A stretch of 64,000 nt of DNA from Pseudomonas bananamidigenes. GTDB lineage: Bacteria > Pseudomonadota > Gammaproteobacteria > Pseudomonadales > Pseudomonadaceae. Each line of letters starts with the position of its first letter. Within the stretch, counting starts at the first letter, position 1. Position numbers and translations under genes: made by a program. The notes under the pieces were generated by a model. It did no database searches and was not told the origin of the DNA. It worked only from the letters and a program-made list of their open reading frames with translations. The stretch covers positions 24,959 through 88,958 of the forward strand of contig NZ_LRUN01000005.1 in NCBI RefSeq assembly GCF_001679645.1, in the 5' to 3' direction. Positions 10,144-23,100 of this stretch are shown piece by piece.

Positions 10144-12582
10144 TTACGCCGGTTTGGCCTCGGCCAGCGCCTCCTGCGCCAGTTCCTTCTCGGCTTCCTT
10201 CAGATCGTCTTCGCTGATCATCTCGGCAATCACCCGCAGACGCTCCACCACCCGCGCGTTGACGCTGCCTTCGGGGAATTCGCCCGCTTCGTTCGGCTCG
10301 CCGGCAGGTTCGCCCACCAGCAGGCTCAGTGCTTCATCCGCCTGACGCACTGCATAAACGTGGAATTGCCCGGCCCGTACGGCGGCCAGCACTTTCTCGT
10401 CGAGCATCAGCGTGGCCACGTTGGCTTGCGGAATGATCGCGCCCTGTTCGCCCGTCAGCCCGCGCGCTTCACAGAGACGGAAGAAGCCTTCGATTTTCTC
10501 GTTGACCCCACCCACTGCCTGCACTTCACCGAACTGGTTGATCGAGCCGGTGATGGCGAAGCATTGCTTGAGCGGTGTCTTCGACAACGCCGAAATCAGT
10601 GTGCATGCCTCGCCCAGCGATGCACTGTCGCCATCGACATAACCGTAGGATTGCTCCAAAGCGATGCTCGCGGAAATCGCCAGCGGAAATTCCTGAGCGT
10701 AACGGCTGCCCAGATACCCGGTGAGAATCATCACGCCCTTGGAGTGGATCGGCTGACCGAGGTTGACCTCACGCTCGATGTCGACGATGCCGCTACCGCC
10801 CGGGTACACCGTGGCGGAAATCCGCGCCGGCACGCCAAACGCCGAGTCGCCGACCTCAAGCACCGTCAGGCCGTTGCACTTGCCGACCGCCGCACCGTCG
10901 GTGTCGATCAGGATGATCCCCGCCAGCATGTCGTCGAGAATCCGCGCCGACACACGACCGGTGCGCGTGGCCTTGGCTTTGAGGGCGCGCTCGATGTGGC
11001 CGGCGTCGGTCATTTCATCATTGGCCAGGTGCCTGATGAAATCCGCTTCGCTGACCAGCTGGAACAGATCGCCGATCCGCGCCGACAACCGCCCCTGATG
11101 CTCCGCCAGACGCGCACTGTAGGTCGCCAGACGCGCCACGGCGTCGGCGGTCAACGGCGCCATGCCCTCCTCCGAGGTTCGGGTTTTCAGCAGCTGGGCG
11201 AACTGCTCCAGGCTTTCGTCGACCATCGGGATGTCTTCGTCGAAATCCACCAGGACGCGGAACATCTCCTGGAAATCCGGATCGAGGTCCTGCAGCGTGT
11301 AATACAACTGACGCGCACCGATGATGATCACTTTGACCTGCAGCGGAATGTGCTGCGGATTGAGTGTCACGGTGGCGAAGCGCCCCATCTCGCTCAGCGG
11401 CGATTCCATTTTCAGTTTGCGCGATTGCAGGGCACGCTTGAGTGCATCCCACACGAACGGCTCGCTGAGCATTTTTTCCGCTTCAAGGATCAGGAAGCCA
11501 CCGTTGGCGCGGTGCAGCGCACCGGGGCGCAATTGACGATACGTGGTGTAGAGCGCGCCCTGATCGGTGGTGTATTCGATCCGGCCAAACAGGTTTTCAT
11601 AAGTCGGGTGCGGTTCGAACACCACCGGTGCGCCGCCACTGGCCGGATGACCGACCACCAGGCTCGGCGCGTATTGCTCCTCCAGCAGTTTGCGCGCTAC
11701 CGCATCGGTCTTGCTGTCGTCCACCAGTTGCTCGACCACGGTCTTCAACAGGTAGACCTGCATCGCCTGCAGGTAACCGCAGACCCCGGCGTTTTCCGCG
11801 TACTTTTCCGACAACGGCGCAAGCAATGGCTGCAGCGCCAGGGTGATGGTTTCTTCGTTGAGCTGGCGCAACTGGTTGCTCGACTCGCGCTTCCATTGCG
11901 GCAGGCTCGCGAGTTCTTCATTCAGGCGCTCTTCGAGGCCGGAAATGTCATCGTGAAAACGTTCGCGCTCGGCTTCCGGCAATTGCGCGAATTCGGCTTC
12001 GTCCAGCGCCTTGCCTTCGAGCATCGGCGTGAAGGCGATGTTGCTGCTGTCGCGATACAGGGCGACGTCTTTTTCCAGAGCCAGACGCTCGATGACGTCC
12101 AGCGCCTTGTCGTAACGCTGATTGAAGGCGCGGTCGATGGCGCTTTTTTTCTGCTGGTAGGACGGGTGTTCGAACACTGCGGGAAACGTCACCAGCAAGT
12201 TGTCGATCAGGCCGCTGATGTCGCTGGTGAAAGCGGCGGCGCTGCCCGACGGCAGCTCCAGGGCGCGTGGTTCGCGCGGCTCATCGAAGTTGTTGACGTA
12301 GACCCAGTCCGCCGGGGTCTGCAGGCGCTTGCCTTCGGCCTTCAGGTAGCGTTTGACGAACGAGAAACGGCCGGTGCCGGGCTCGCCCATGACGAAAACG
12401 TTGTAACCGGGGCGTGGCATCGCCACACCGAACTGCAAGGCTTCGACCGCACGTTCCTGGCCGAGCACACCGCGAAAGGGCTCCAGATCATTGGTGGTAG
12501 TGAAGCTGAACTGTTCAGCGGAAAACGGACGGGTCAGCGCTTCGGGCGCAAGACGCAAGCTGGCAGCAACAGGATCAGGCAT
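10144..12582 (-). CDS. Lon-like ATP-dependent protease (AAA plus S16 domain)
   Basis: This 812-residue protein is of the LonB-like family seen in P. aeruginosa as PA4576. The N-terminal half carries the AAA region with GEPGTGRFS near residue 67 as Walker A and GGFLILEAEK as Walker B; the usual Walker A lysine is arginine. The C-terminal third is an S16 protease domain with the nucleophile serine in YVDGDSASLGEA and the lysine partner in GGVNEKIEGFF. It lacks the N-terminal substrate domain of classical Lon. It probably degrades unfolded or regulatory proteins; the substrate is unknown. The gene appears to be a single transcription unit. Confidence 0.88.
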   Translation of the reverse strand: MPDPVAASLRLAPEALTRPFSAEQFSFTTTNDLEPFRGVLGQERAVEALQFGVAMPRPGYNVFVMGEPGTGRFSFVKRYLKAEGKRLQTPADWVYVNNFDEPREPRALELPSGSAAAFTSDISGLIDNLLVTFPAVFEHPSYQQKKSAIDRAFNQRYDKALDVIERLALEKDVALYRDSSNIAFTPMLEGKALDEAEFAQLPEAERERFHDDISGLEERLNEELASLPQWKRESSNQLRQLNEETITLALQPLLAPLSEKYAENAGVCGYLQAMQVYLLKTVVEQLVDDSKTDAVARKLLEEQYAPSLVVGHPASGGAPVVFEPHPTYENLFGRIEYTTDQGALYTTYRQLRPGALHRANGGFLILEAEKMLSEPFVWDALKRALQSRKLKMESPLSEMGRFATVTLNPQHIPLQVKVIIIGARQLYYTLQDLDPDFQEMFRVLVDFDEDIPMVDESLEQFAQLLKTRTSEEGMAPLTADAVARLATYSARLAEHQGRLSARIGDLFQLVSEADFIRHLANDEMTDAGHIERALKAKATRTGRVSARILDDMLAGIILIDTDGAAVGKCNGLTVLEVGDSAFGVPARISATVYPGGSGIVDIEREVNLGQPIHSKGVMILTGYLGSRYAQEFPLAISASIALEQSYGYVDGDSASLGEACTLISALSKTPLKQCFAITGSINQFGEVQAVGGVNEKIEGFFRLCEARGLTGEQGAIIPQANVATLMLDEKVLAAVRAGQFHVYAVRQADEALSLLVGEPAGEPNEAGEFPEGSVNARVVERLRVIAEMISEDDLKEAEKELAQEALAEAKPA

Positions 12583-12900
12583 CGGGCTTCCTTAACAATC
12601 AGGCGGGGCAGATAGCGGCATTCTGGCGCTGCCCGTGCCCCACTGGCAAGGCGCCACCCGACAAAGCATAGACAACCGGTCATTCCCGCGGCCGGTCCGG
12701 TGGTGTGGGGTTTATTCCAGATATTGTGTAAAAAATCACGGAACCGCCGGAACGTGCCTAAACTCCAAACTGCGCGGCTGGAACTAATACCGGCCCACTG
12801 GCGCCAGAAGGTCTGTACAGAACTCGCCAAGCGGCGTTTTGACGTAGAGAGCGGGGCCAGAACCCTGTCCATTGGTACGCACATAAAAGAGAACAAAGCT
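12583..12900. other. intergenic region with divergent promoters
   Basis: These 318 bases separate two divergent genes. They hold a short AT-rich patch (ATATTGTGTAAAAAATCAC, near 12721) likely to be a promoter. I see no gene, repeat or clear operator. Confidence 0.5.
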
Positions 12901-13389
12901 ATGAAACGGATTCTTCTCGGTACTCTCTTCACCGCTGTATCCATCAACGCCATGGCTCAGGCGCCAGGCGGTCCGGATTGCGGCTGGGGCAACATGCTGT
13001 TCGAAGGCCAGCGTGGCACCCCGGCTCACTTCCTGGCATCCACCACCAACGGCACCTCCGGCAACGCCACGTTCGGCATGACCTCCGGCACCAACGGTTG
13101 CTCCACCAACGCAGCGCTGACCTACGGCGGCAAATCCTGGTTTGCCATGAATGGCATGATGAACGAGCTGTCCGAAGACATGGCCAAAGGCAACGGCGAA
13201 GCGCTGACGACCTATGCCGTGGTACTGGGCGTGGCGCCGGAAGACCGTGCGCATTTCGCCGCCGTCACTCACGAGCACTTCCAGCAGATCTTCAGCAAGG
13301 CTGACGTGACCGCCGAAGACGTGCATACCAACACCCTGGCCGTGCTGAAAGCAGACCCTCGTCTGGCCAAGTACGCGACTCAGGCTTAA
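12901..13389 (+). CDS. DUF3015 exported protein
   Basis: The 162-residue product starts with a signal peptide (MKRILLGTLFTAVSINAMAQ) and then reads APGGPDCGWGNMLFEGQRG, the recognisable start of DUF3015 proteins. Three cysteines (in PDCGW, NGCST) could form disulfides in the periplasm. The function is unknown. The ATG at 12901 is preceded by AAGAGAACAAAGCT; the longer open frame upstream has no signal peptide. A clear terminator follows, so it is a single-gene unit. Confidence 0.88.
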   Translation: MKRILLGTLFTAVSINAMAQAPGGPDCGWGNMLFEGQRGTPAHFLASTTNGTSGNATFGMTSGTNGCSTNAALTYGGKSWFAMNGMMNELSEDMAKGNGEALTTYAVVLGVAPEDRAHFAAVTHEHFQQIFSKADVTAEDVHTNTLAVLKADPRLAKYATQA

Positions 13390-13400
13390 GCTCGACCCCA

Positions 13401-13436
13401 CCCGCTTCTTTCGGGAAGCGGGTTTTGTTTTTTATG
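13401..13436 (+). terminator. terminator after DUF3015 gene
   Basis: CCCGCTTC and GAAGCGGG pair around TTTCGG and are followed by TTTTGTTTTTT. Confidence 0.9.
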
Positions 13437-13484
13437 ACCCGCCCTTTTTGAGCGATGCCGGATCAGTTGTGACACGCACTGGAT

Positions 13485-13586
13485 CCTGTGGCGAGGGAGC
13501 TTGCTCCCGCTGGAGTGCGCAGCGCTCCCTCTTCTGAAGATCGGGGTCGCTTTGCGCCCAGCGGGAGCAAGCTGCCTCGCCACAGG
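13485..13586. repeat. REPIN: two REP palindromes in inverted pair
   Basis: CCTGTGGCGAGGGAGCTTGC at 13485 and its inverted copy ending GCCTCGCCACAGG at 13586 frame about 45 bases of spacer. Each arm holds an inner hairpin around GGGAGC. This is the REP-doublet form (REPIN) of fluorescent pseudomonads, moved by a RAYT transposase encoded elsewhere. It occupies the gap between the DUF3015 and DUF4105 genes. Confidence 0.9.
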
Positions 13587-13656
13587 GTGGGTGCAGATCG
13601 ACTGTTCGGTATTACATCTGGGGCCTTTGTTTTTCTTTCGACTTAAGTTGCCATTT

Positions 13657-15510
13657 ATGCTCAAACGCCTTGCCTGGCTGGCGCTGTGTGTCTGCGCCCC
13701 GCTATCCGCCGCGCCTCACATCGACCCTCAACGTTTGCAGCAACTGGCCAACGACCGTTTCTGGATTTCCCTCGGCCATTACGAAACCGCCAAGCTCGGC
13801 GGCTGGCGTAGCTACGTCAGCGACAAAAAGTTCTTCCTCGCCCCCGACGGCAACGAACACCCCGACCATGAACTGGCGGCCACCGTCCAGGCGCTGTACG
13901 CCCCCGCCAGCCTAGGTGAGCAGCACGCCCAGTGCGTTTACCCGGCGCGCACCCGCTGGCTGAAAGAGCGACTCAACCTTCAAGACCTGCCGACGCCAGA
14001 CTGCGCCGAATTCAAGAAATGGTTCAAGGACGTCTCGCCCCACAGCACGGTGATGATTTTCCCGGCGGCCTACCTCAATAGCCCATCGTCGATGTTCGGC
14101 CACACACTGTTGCGCATCGATCAGGCCGACGTGCAAAGCGACAAGACTTCGCTGCTCAGCTACGCGATCAACTTCGGCGCCTACATCGAAGGCTCCGACA
14201 ACAGCATCCTGTATGCCTGGAAAGGCCTGATGGGCGGTTATCCGGGACTGTTCGCGCTGGTGCCGTACCAGGAAAAGCTCTCGGAATACCGCAGCCTGGA
14301 AAACCGCGACCTGTGGGAGTACCGGCTCAATCTGACGCAGGCGGAAACCGCACGGATGGTCGAACATGTGTGGGAGCTGAAGCAGATCAAGTTCGATTAC
14401 TTCTTCTTCGACGAAAACTGTTCCTATCGCCTGCTCGAACTGTTGCAGGTCGCGCGCCCGAGCCTGCGCCTGACCGAGCAATTCCCGCTGACCGCAATTC
14501 CCACCGATACCGTCAAGGCCGTGAAGGAAGCCGGGCTGGTCGAGCACATCGAATATCGCCCGTCCCGCGAGCGTGAGTTGCTCAGCCGCGCGGAACCTTT
14601 GAACAATGACGAACAGCAATGGGTGCTGAAAGCCAGCGCTGATCAACAGGTGTTGCAGGACCCGGCCTTCAAGGCCCTGCCCCGCGACCGGCAAGCGCTG
14701 ATCATCGACGCCGCGTATCGGCTGGAGCGCTACCGCGCCAACGGCCAGGAACGTGATCCGCAACGGGCGCAGCGCAGTTTCGAATTGCTGCGAGCGATCA
14801 ACAAGAATCCGGCGCCGGAGCTGCAGATTCCGCAACCGGGCCTGCCCGAAGACGGCCACGAGTCCCGCACATGGCAGGCCGGTCTCGGTACTCGTGGCGA
14901 CCGTGCTTTCGGCGAATACGGGCTGCGCATGGCCTATCACGACCTCAATGACAACGCCGAAAGCTTTCCCCTCGGTGCGCAGATCGAAATCCTGCAGATG
15001 AAGCTGCGCCAGTACGAAGGCAATCACTGGCAATTCCAACAACTGGATCTGGCGACCATCCGCTCGCTGACGCCGCGCAATGCGCTGTTGCAGCCACTCT
15101 CATGGCAAGTCACCGGTGGCCTGGAGCGGGTACCGGGCAAGCATGACGATGAAAATCTGGTCAGCCATGTCAATGGCGGCGGTGGCGGCACCTGGCAATT
15201 GGGTGACGACGTACTCGGTTTCGCCCTTGGTACGGTGCGGATCGAACACAACAATGACTTCGCCGAATTCGTTTCCCCCGCAGGCGGTTTCAATACCGGC
15301 GTGTTGTGGAAAAACCCGTTGGGCAATCTCAGTGTGGAGGCCAAGGGCGATTACTTCTTCAACGGCGAAGTGCGCCGCAGCCTGAGTCTGAACCAGCAAT
15401 GGGAGTTGTCCCGCAACCTGGGTGTGCGCCTGAGTGCGCAGCGTGAATTCAGCCATCTGGCAACGCCGGAGACCGAAGTGATGCTCGAAGTGAAGTGGTA
15501 TCACTACTGA
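13657..15510 (+). CDS. DUF4105 exported protein
   Basis: This 617-residue protein has a short signal peptide (MLKRLAWLALCVCAPLSAAP) and then the DUF4105 domain, visible in NSPSSMFGHTLLRID and FDENCSYRLLELL, which contain conserved histidine and cysteine residues suggestive of a cysteine-peptidase-like fold. The C-terminal 200 residues look beta-rich (GGLERVPGK, FALGTVRIEHNNDFAEF) and end in WYHY, as in outer-membrane barrels. It probably sits in the outer membrane or periplasm; its job is unknown. The ATG at 13657 is chosen for the signal peptide, since the upstream frame crosses the REPIN. Confidence 0.82.
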   Translation: MLKRLAWLALCVCAPLSAAPHIDPQRLQQLANDRFWISLGHYETAKLGGWRSYVSDKKFFLAPDGNEHPDHELAATVQALYAPASLGEQHAQCVYPARTRWLKERLNLQDLPTPDCAEFKKWFKDVSPHSTVMIFPAAYLNSPSSMFGHTLLRIDQADVQSDKTSLLSYAINFGAYIEGSDNSILYAWKGLMGGYPGLFALVPYQEKLSEYRSLENRDLWEYRLNLTQAETARMVEHVWELKQIKFDYFFFDENCSYRLLELLQVARPSLRLTEQFPLTAIPTDTVKAVKEAGLVEHIEYRPSRERELLSRAEPLNNDEQQWVLKASADQQVLQDPAFKALPRDRQALIIDAAYRLERYRANGQERDPQRAQRSFELLRAINKNPAPELQIPQPGLPEDGHESRTWQAGLGTRGDRAFGEYGLRMAYHDLNDNAESFPLGAQIEILQMKLRQYEGNHWQFQQLDLATIRSLTPRNALLQPLSWQVTGGLERVPGKHDDENLVSHVNGGGGGTWQLGDDVLGFALGTVRIEHNNDFAEFVSPAGGFNTGVLWKNPLGNLSVEAKGDYFFNGEVRRSLSLNQQWELSRNLGVRLSAQREFSHLATPETEVMLEVKWYHY

Positions 15511-15593
15511 GGTTTTGATCTTCCTTTCACACCCCGTCGACGAATCCGCTTCTAGACTTTCCCTGTAAGCGGAGAACGGCGCGGGAGATTCAG

Positions 15594-15950
15594 ATGTGGC
15601 GGTATGCGAGTTTTGTGGGCGCATTGTTGTTGCTGTGTGGTTGTCAGAGCACCCACGAGGATCTGATCGCCAGGGGTTATCCACCGGCGTTCGCCGACGG
15701 TTTCGATGACGGCTGTATCAGCGGTCGCCAGGCGGCCGGTTCGATCAGTGGCGAATTTCGCAAGAACGTGCCGCGCTATCTCAAGGATCCGCAATACGCC
15801 GAGGGCTGGAGCGATGGTTTCCGCCAGTGTCAGGCGATGCTGGAAAACAAGGATCGCGAGGAGTATCGCAACGAACACTGGGACGAGCGCGAGCGAGCCT
15901 GGCAGCAACGGAAGGATCAGGACGCCGCCCGGGCTTATCGTTCGCAATAG
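15594..15950 (+). CDS. small putative lipoprotein
   Basis: The 118-residue protein begins MWRYASFVGALLLLCGCQST, a signal peptide with lipobox LCGC, so it should be anchored by cysteine 17. The rest is charged and aromatic (PPAFADGFDDGCISG, YAEGWSDGFRQCQ) with a repeated F-x-D/E-G-x-x-D/S-G-x pattern. The family is common in pseudomonads but I know of no function. It follows the DUF4105 gene in the same direction after 83 bases and may share its transcript. Confidence 0.8.
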   Translation: MWRYASFVGALLLLCGCQSTHEDLIARGYPPAFADGFDDGCISGRQAAGSISGEFRKNVPRYLKDPQYAEGWSDGFRQCQAMLENKDREEYRNEHWDERERAWQQRKDQDAARAYRSQ

Positions 15951-16020
15951 GTCGCATCCAGACATCCGGTGAAACCAAATGCCTGAGACCATGGCCCAAC
16001 GGTTGTCACAGGAGGTCACC

Positions 16021-16515
16021 ATGAGCCGTGCTTTCGTCAACGAAGATAACGCCGCCGCGCAGGCCGATCAGCCGGTCGAACGGCAGGTCAGCAGCCAGCC
16101 CAATTACGTCACGCCGCAGGGGCTTGCCCAGTTGCAGGCAAAAGTCGCCGAGCTTCAGGCCCTGCACACCGCGCAGACCGGCATGGGCGAGCAGTCCGAC
16201 CCGCAGCGGCTGGCCGATCTGGAACGGGATCTGCGTTATTTCAACCAACGGGTCGGCAGCGCGCAGGTTGTGCCGATCCCGACATCCAACGAAAAAGTTC
16301 AGATCGGCAGCTGGGTGACCTACGCCGACGAGCACGGCACCGAGCGTCGGGTACAGCTGGTCGGTGAAGACCAGGCTGATGCCGCCAACGGCCTGATCAA
16401 CTGGGCCTCGCCACTGGGCCGCGCTCTGCTTGGCGCACGGCTCAATGACGAAGTGCTGTGGCAACGCCCGGCCGGCAATCAACTGATCGAAGTGATCCGT
16501 ATCGATCGCTCTTGA
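16021..16515 (+). CDS. GreA/GreB-like transcription factor
   Basis: The C-terminal half of this 164-residue protein is a Gre-factor domain (VQIGSWVTYADEHG, LVGEDQADAANGLINWASPLGRALLGA). The N-terminal part has a short leucine-rich helical stretch (LAQLQAKVAELQALH) rather than the full coiled coil of GreA, so it may bind the RNA polymerase secondary channel without full transcript-cleavage activity; that is inference. The ATG at 16021 follows the strong AGGAGG. Its stop is ten bases from the convergent gdhA stop. Confidence 0.82.
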   Translation: MSRAFVNEDNAAAQADQPVERQVSSQPNYVTPQGLAQLQAKVAELQALHTAQTGMGEQSDPQRLADLERDLRYFNQRVGSAQVVPIPTSNEKVQIGSWVTYADEHGTERRVQLVGEDQADAANGLINWASPLGRALLGARLNDEVLWQRPAGNQLIEVIRIDRS

Positions 16516-16525
16516 ACCGAGGGGC

Positions 16526-17950
<1,425 letters not shown>

Positions 17951-18008
17951 TTATGAAATCAGATAGTACACATTTCATAAATCAAGCCAGATTGCAGGCA
18001 AAAAAAAA

Positions 18009-18026
18009 CGGAGCCCGAAGGCTCCG
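18009..18026 (-). terminator. terminator after ettA
   Basis: On the minus strand CGGAGCC, loop TTCG, GGCTCCG is followed by TTTTTTTT. It lies 25 bases after the ettA stop. Confidence 0.92.
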
Positions 18027-18050
18027 CTCTTTCATGCAACCGGCCTGAAA

Positions 18051-19715
<1,665 letters not shown>

Positions 19716-20141
19716 GGAGAACCTTGGGTCAGTGACAGATGAATGATTGAAGCGCAGGCGATGCCCGGCCAGACCGGTGCGCGTCGTTCATTTGATGGTC
19801 ATCAATGCGTGCGCGCGGAAAAAGTCTGAGTCTAGGAGCTGGGCCAGACGCTGTTAAAACGTAACGAGCGAAGGAAAGACAAGGCGGAAACAGGCGAGGA
19901 CGCGGAGTTTACGGGTTGTAAATGAGCAGTCCGAGCCTGTTTTCAACGCAGTATTTCCGAGCGCAGCAGTTTTAACAGTGTCTGGGCTCCCGCGTAACCG
20001 GCAAAGCTACCTTAATGACGGAAGGCAGTCCAGCCGAGCGGGGCTGGCACTTCGCCACAACTCAAGGCATGCTAGCCGCCCTTTGGGCGCCCGGCTTATA
20101 GTGCACGTCGCGCCAGTCCAGCCAGACCGCAGGATTACAGC
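19716..20141. other. intergenic region containing a repeat and the morA leader
   Basis: These 426 bases lie between divergent ettA and morA. They contain the 156-bp palindromic element at 19835-19990; the rest should hold the two promoters. I see no protein-coding gene. Confidence 0.6.
19835..19990. repeat. 156-bp palindromic element with terminal inverted repeats
   Basis: GGAGCTGGGCCAGACGCTG at the left end is mirrored by CAGTGTCTGGGCTCC at the right, both continuing into GTTAAAAC/GTTTTAAC. Matching patches continue inward (GGAAACAGGC/GCCTGTTTTC and GTTTAC/GTAAAT), so the whole element could fold into one long imperfect hairpin. It codes for nothing. I believe similar elements recur in Pseudomonas genomes, which would make this a non-autonomous mobile repeat (MITE-like). 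Confidence 0.75.
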
Positions 20142-23100
20142 TTGTCCAATGTCACTCCGCCAGCCTCTGTGAGCAGCACCCAACCGGCGCCCGGCTCGTC
20201 CCTGCGCGGAACATTGAAGGGCGCGCTGGCAACATTGGTGCTGATGCTGCTGGCGTTGCTGTTCTGGCAATTGCTCGATCAGTTGCGCGAGACCCAGAAA
20301 AACCAGCGCCAGTACACCATCGACTACACCGCCGATCTCGCTTCGCAAGTCAGCCTCAACATGTCGCTGAACGCGCAGATCGCCCTCAATCTGCTACCGA
20401 TCGTCGAACAGCCACAGTCCGCCGACGAACAGCAGGCGCTGCTGCGCAAGCTGCAGAAGTCCCTGCCGGACCTGCAAAGCCTGGCCTTGCTCAGCCCCTC
20501 GGGGAAAGTCCTCAGCGACAGCGCCACAGACAGCAAGGACGCCGACTATCTCAGCGATCTGGTGCGTCGCAGTCATGCCCAGGCGCACTATTTCAGCAAC
20601 GCCGACGACGGTTCGGTGGTGCATCTGTTGCTGCATCAGGCCAGTGGCAGCACGCGCGGTTACTGGGCGCTGCGCCTGACACCGACATTCTTCTCTTCGC
20701 TGACCAAACAGGGCGACACCGGCATCCGCCCGCTATGGCTGGTGGAAAATCGCATCAACCATCAGATCATCAGCCGCGACGAAGGCCTGCCGTCCATCAA
20801 GGCCAGCACCCTGACGCCTGAGGATCTGGCCAACAGCGTGCTGACCGTGCCCCTGAGCAGCAGTGACTGGCAACTGCGCGGACTGTTCGACCGGCAACAT
20901 GTGCTCGAAGAGTTGTTGCCGGCGTTTATCGGCAAATGTCTCTTGGGCCTGGCGCTGTCCCTGCTGCCGTTCATCGCCTTGCTGAACATGCGCCGCCGCC
21001 AGCGCCAGGTGCATGAGGGGCGTCGTCGCTATCAGGATATTTTCGAAGGCACCGGCGTGGCGCTGTGCGTGCTGGATCTGTCGGGGCTCAAGCAGGTTTT
21101 CGAAAGAGCCCGGATCCAGACCGGCGATCAGCTCAAGGCCTGGCTCGACCAACCGTCACAGCGCCTGCAACTGCTGCAGGAATTGAGGGTCACCGAGGTC
21201 AATCAGGTGGCGCTGCAACTGCTCAACGTCAATTCCTGCGAGCACGCCTGGCAATTGCTGATCGACGGCCGTCCGCACAGTCAGTGCGCCATCGGCAATC
21301 AAGTGCTCGACGCCGTGCTTCAGCAACAGGAACAGCTGGAACTGGAAATCCGACTGCCGGACATCAATGGCCGCGACCAGCACCTCTGGCTGGTCCTGCG
21401 CCTGCCTCGGGAACAGCACGACTACAAGGCCGTGATCCTGAGCATCAACGACATCACCAGCCGCAAGCTGATCGAACTGTCGCTGCTGGAGCGCGAAGGG
21501 TTCTGGTCGGATGTGGTGCGCACCGTGCCGGATCACCTGTACGTGCAGGATGTGATCAGCCAGCGGATGATCTTCAGCAACCACCACCTGGGCCAGACGC
21601 TCGGTTACAACCGCACCGAACTGCATCAGATGGGCGAGTATTTCTGGGAAATCCTCCTGCACCCGGAAGACGCCGACTACTACCATCGTTCGCGACAGAT
21701 GCAGCGCCACGCCGGTTACAGCCAGTTGCTGCAATGCCAGTTGCGCTTCCGTCACCGTGACGGCAAGTGGCGGCGTTTCGATATCCGCGAGCAGGCGCTG
21801 GCCCGGGACAAGCAGGATCAGGTGACGCGGATCATCGGCGTGGCCAAGGACATCACCGAGCAGATCGAGGCCAGCGAATCCCTGCGCGACAGTGAACAGC
21901 GCTACCGGATGCTCGCCGAAAGCATCAGCGACGTGATTTTCTCCACCGACAGCAAACTGTCGCTGAACTACGTCAGCCCGTCCGTGCAAGCAGTGCTGGG
22001 CTATGACGCCGAGTGGATTTTCCAGAACGGCTGGCAATCGACCATCGCCAACCCGCAGCAACTCAACGGCATCTATCAGTTGATGGATCGGGTCAGCAAG
22101 GCCCTGGACAAGCCCGAGCAACTGGCCATCCTGCGCAGCCAGGTGCAGACCCAGATGTTCCTGTTCGACTGCCTGCGCGCCGATGGCCGCAAGATCCCGA
22201 TCGAACTGCGCTTGGTACTGGTGTGGGATGAACATGGTGCATTCGAAGGCGTGCTCGGGGTCGGTCGCGACATCAGCCAGCAACGCCGTGCCGAAAAAGA
22301 CCTGCGCATGGCGGCCACGGTATTCGAGCACTCGACGTCGGCGATTCTGATCACCGACCCGGCCGGCTATATCGTTCAGGCCAACGAAGCGTTCAGCCGG
22401 GTCAGCGGCTACGCGGTGAGCGAGGTGCTCGACCAGTTGCCGAACATGCTCACCGTCGACGAACAACAGGACGCGCACCTGCGCTACGTGCTCAAGCAAT
22501 TGCATCAGCACAGCACGTGGGAAGGCGAAGTCTGGCTCAAGCGGCGCAATGGCGAACACTACCCGGCGTGGGTCGGCATCACCGCCGTGCTCGATGATGA
22601 AGGCGACCTCGCCAGTTACGTGTGCTTCTTCAGCGACATCAGCGAACGCAAGGCCAGCGAGCAGCGGATTCACCGCCTCGCCTACTACGACGCCCTGACC
22701 CATCTGCCGAACCGTACGCTGTTCCAGGATCGCCTGCACACCGCACTGCAAGCGGCCGAACGGCAGAAGTCGTGGGTGGTGCTGATGTTCCTCGACCTCG
22801 ACCGTTTCAAGCCGATCAACGACTCCCTTGGTCACGCCGCCGGCGACCGCATGCTCAAAGACATGGCCACCCGGTTGCTGGCCTGCGTCGACGATGACGA
22901 CACAGTGGCACGGATGGGCGGCGACGAATTCACCTTGCTGCTGCAGCATCGCTCCAGCCGCGAGATGGCGCTGAACCGGGCGATCCATGTGGCCGAACAG
23001 ATTCTGGGCAGTCTGGTGCGACCGTTCGTGCTGGAAGGTCGCGAATTCTTCGTCACCGCCAGTATCGGCATCGCCCTGAGCCCGCAGGACGGCAACGAAC

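Noticed and set aside
10360..12615. Long open frame opposite the Lon-like protease
   Set aside because: Same reason: antisense to a clear gene with intact motifs and with low-complexity, histidine/arginine-rich translation.
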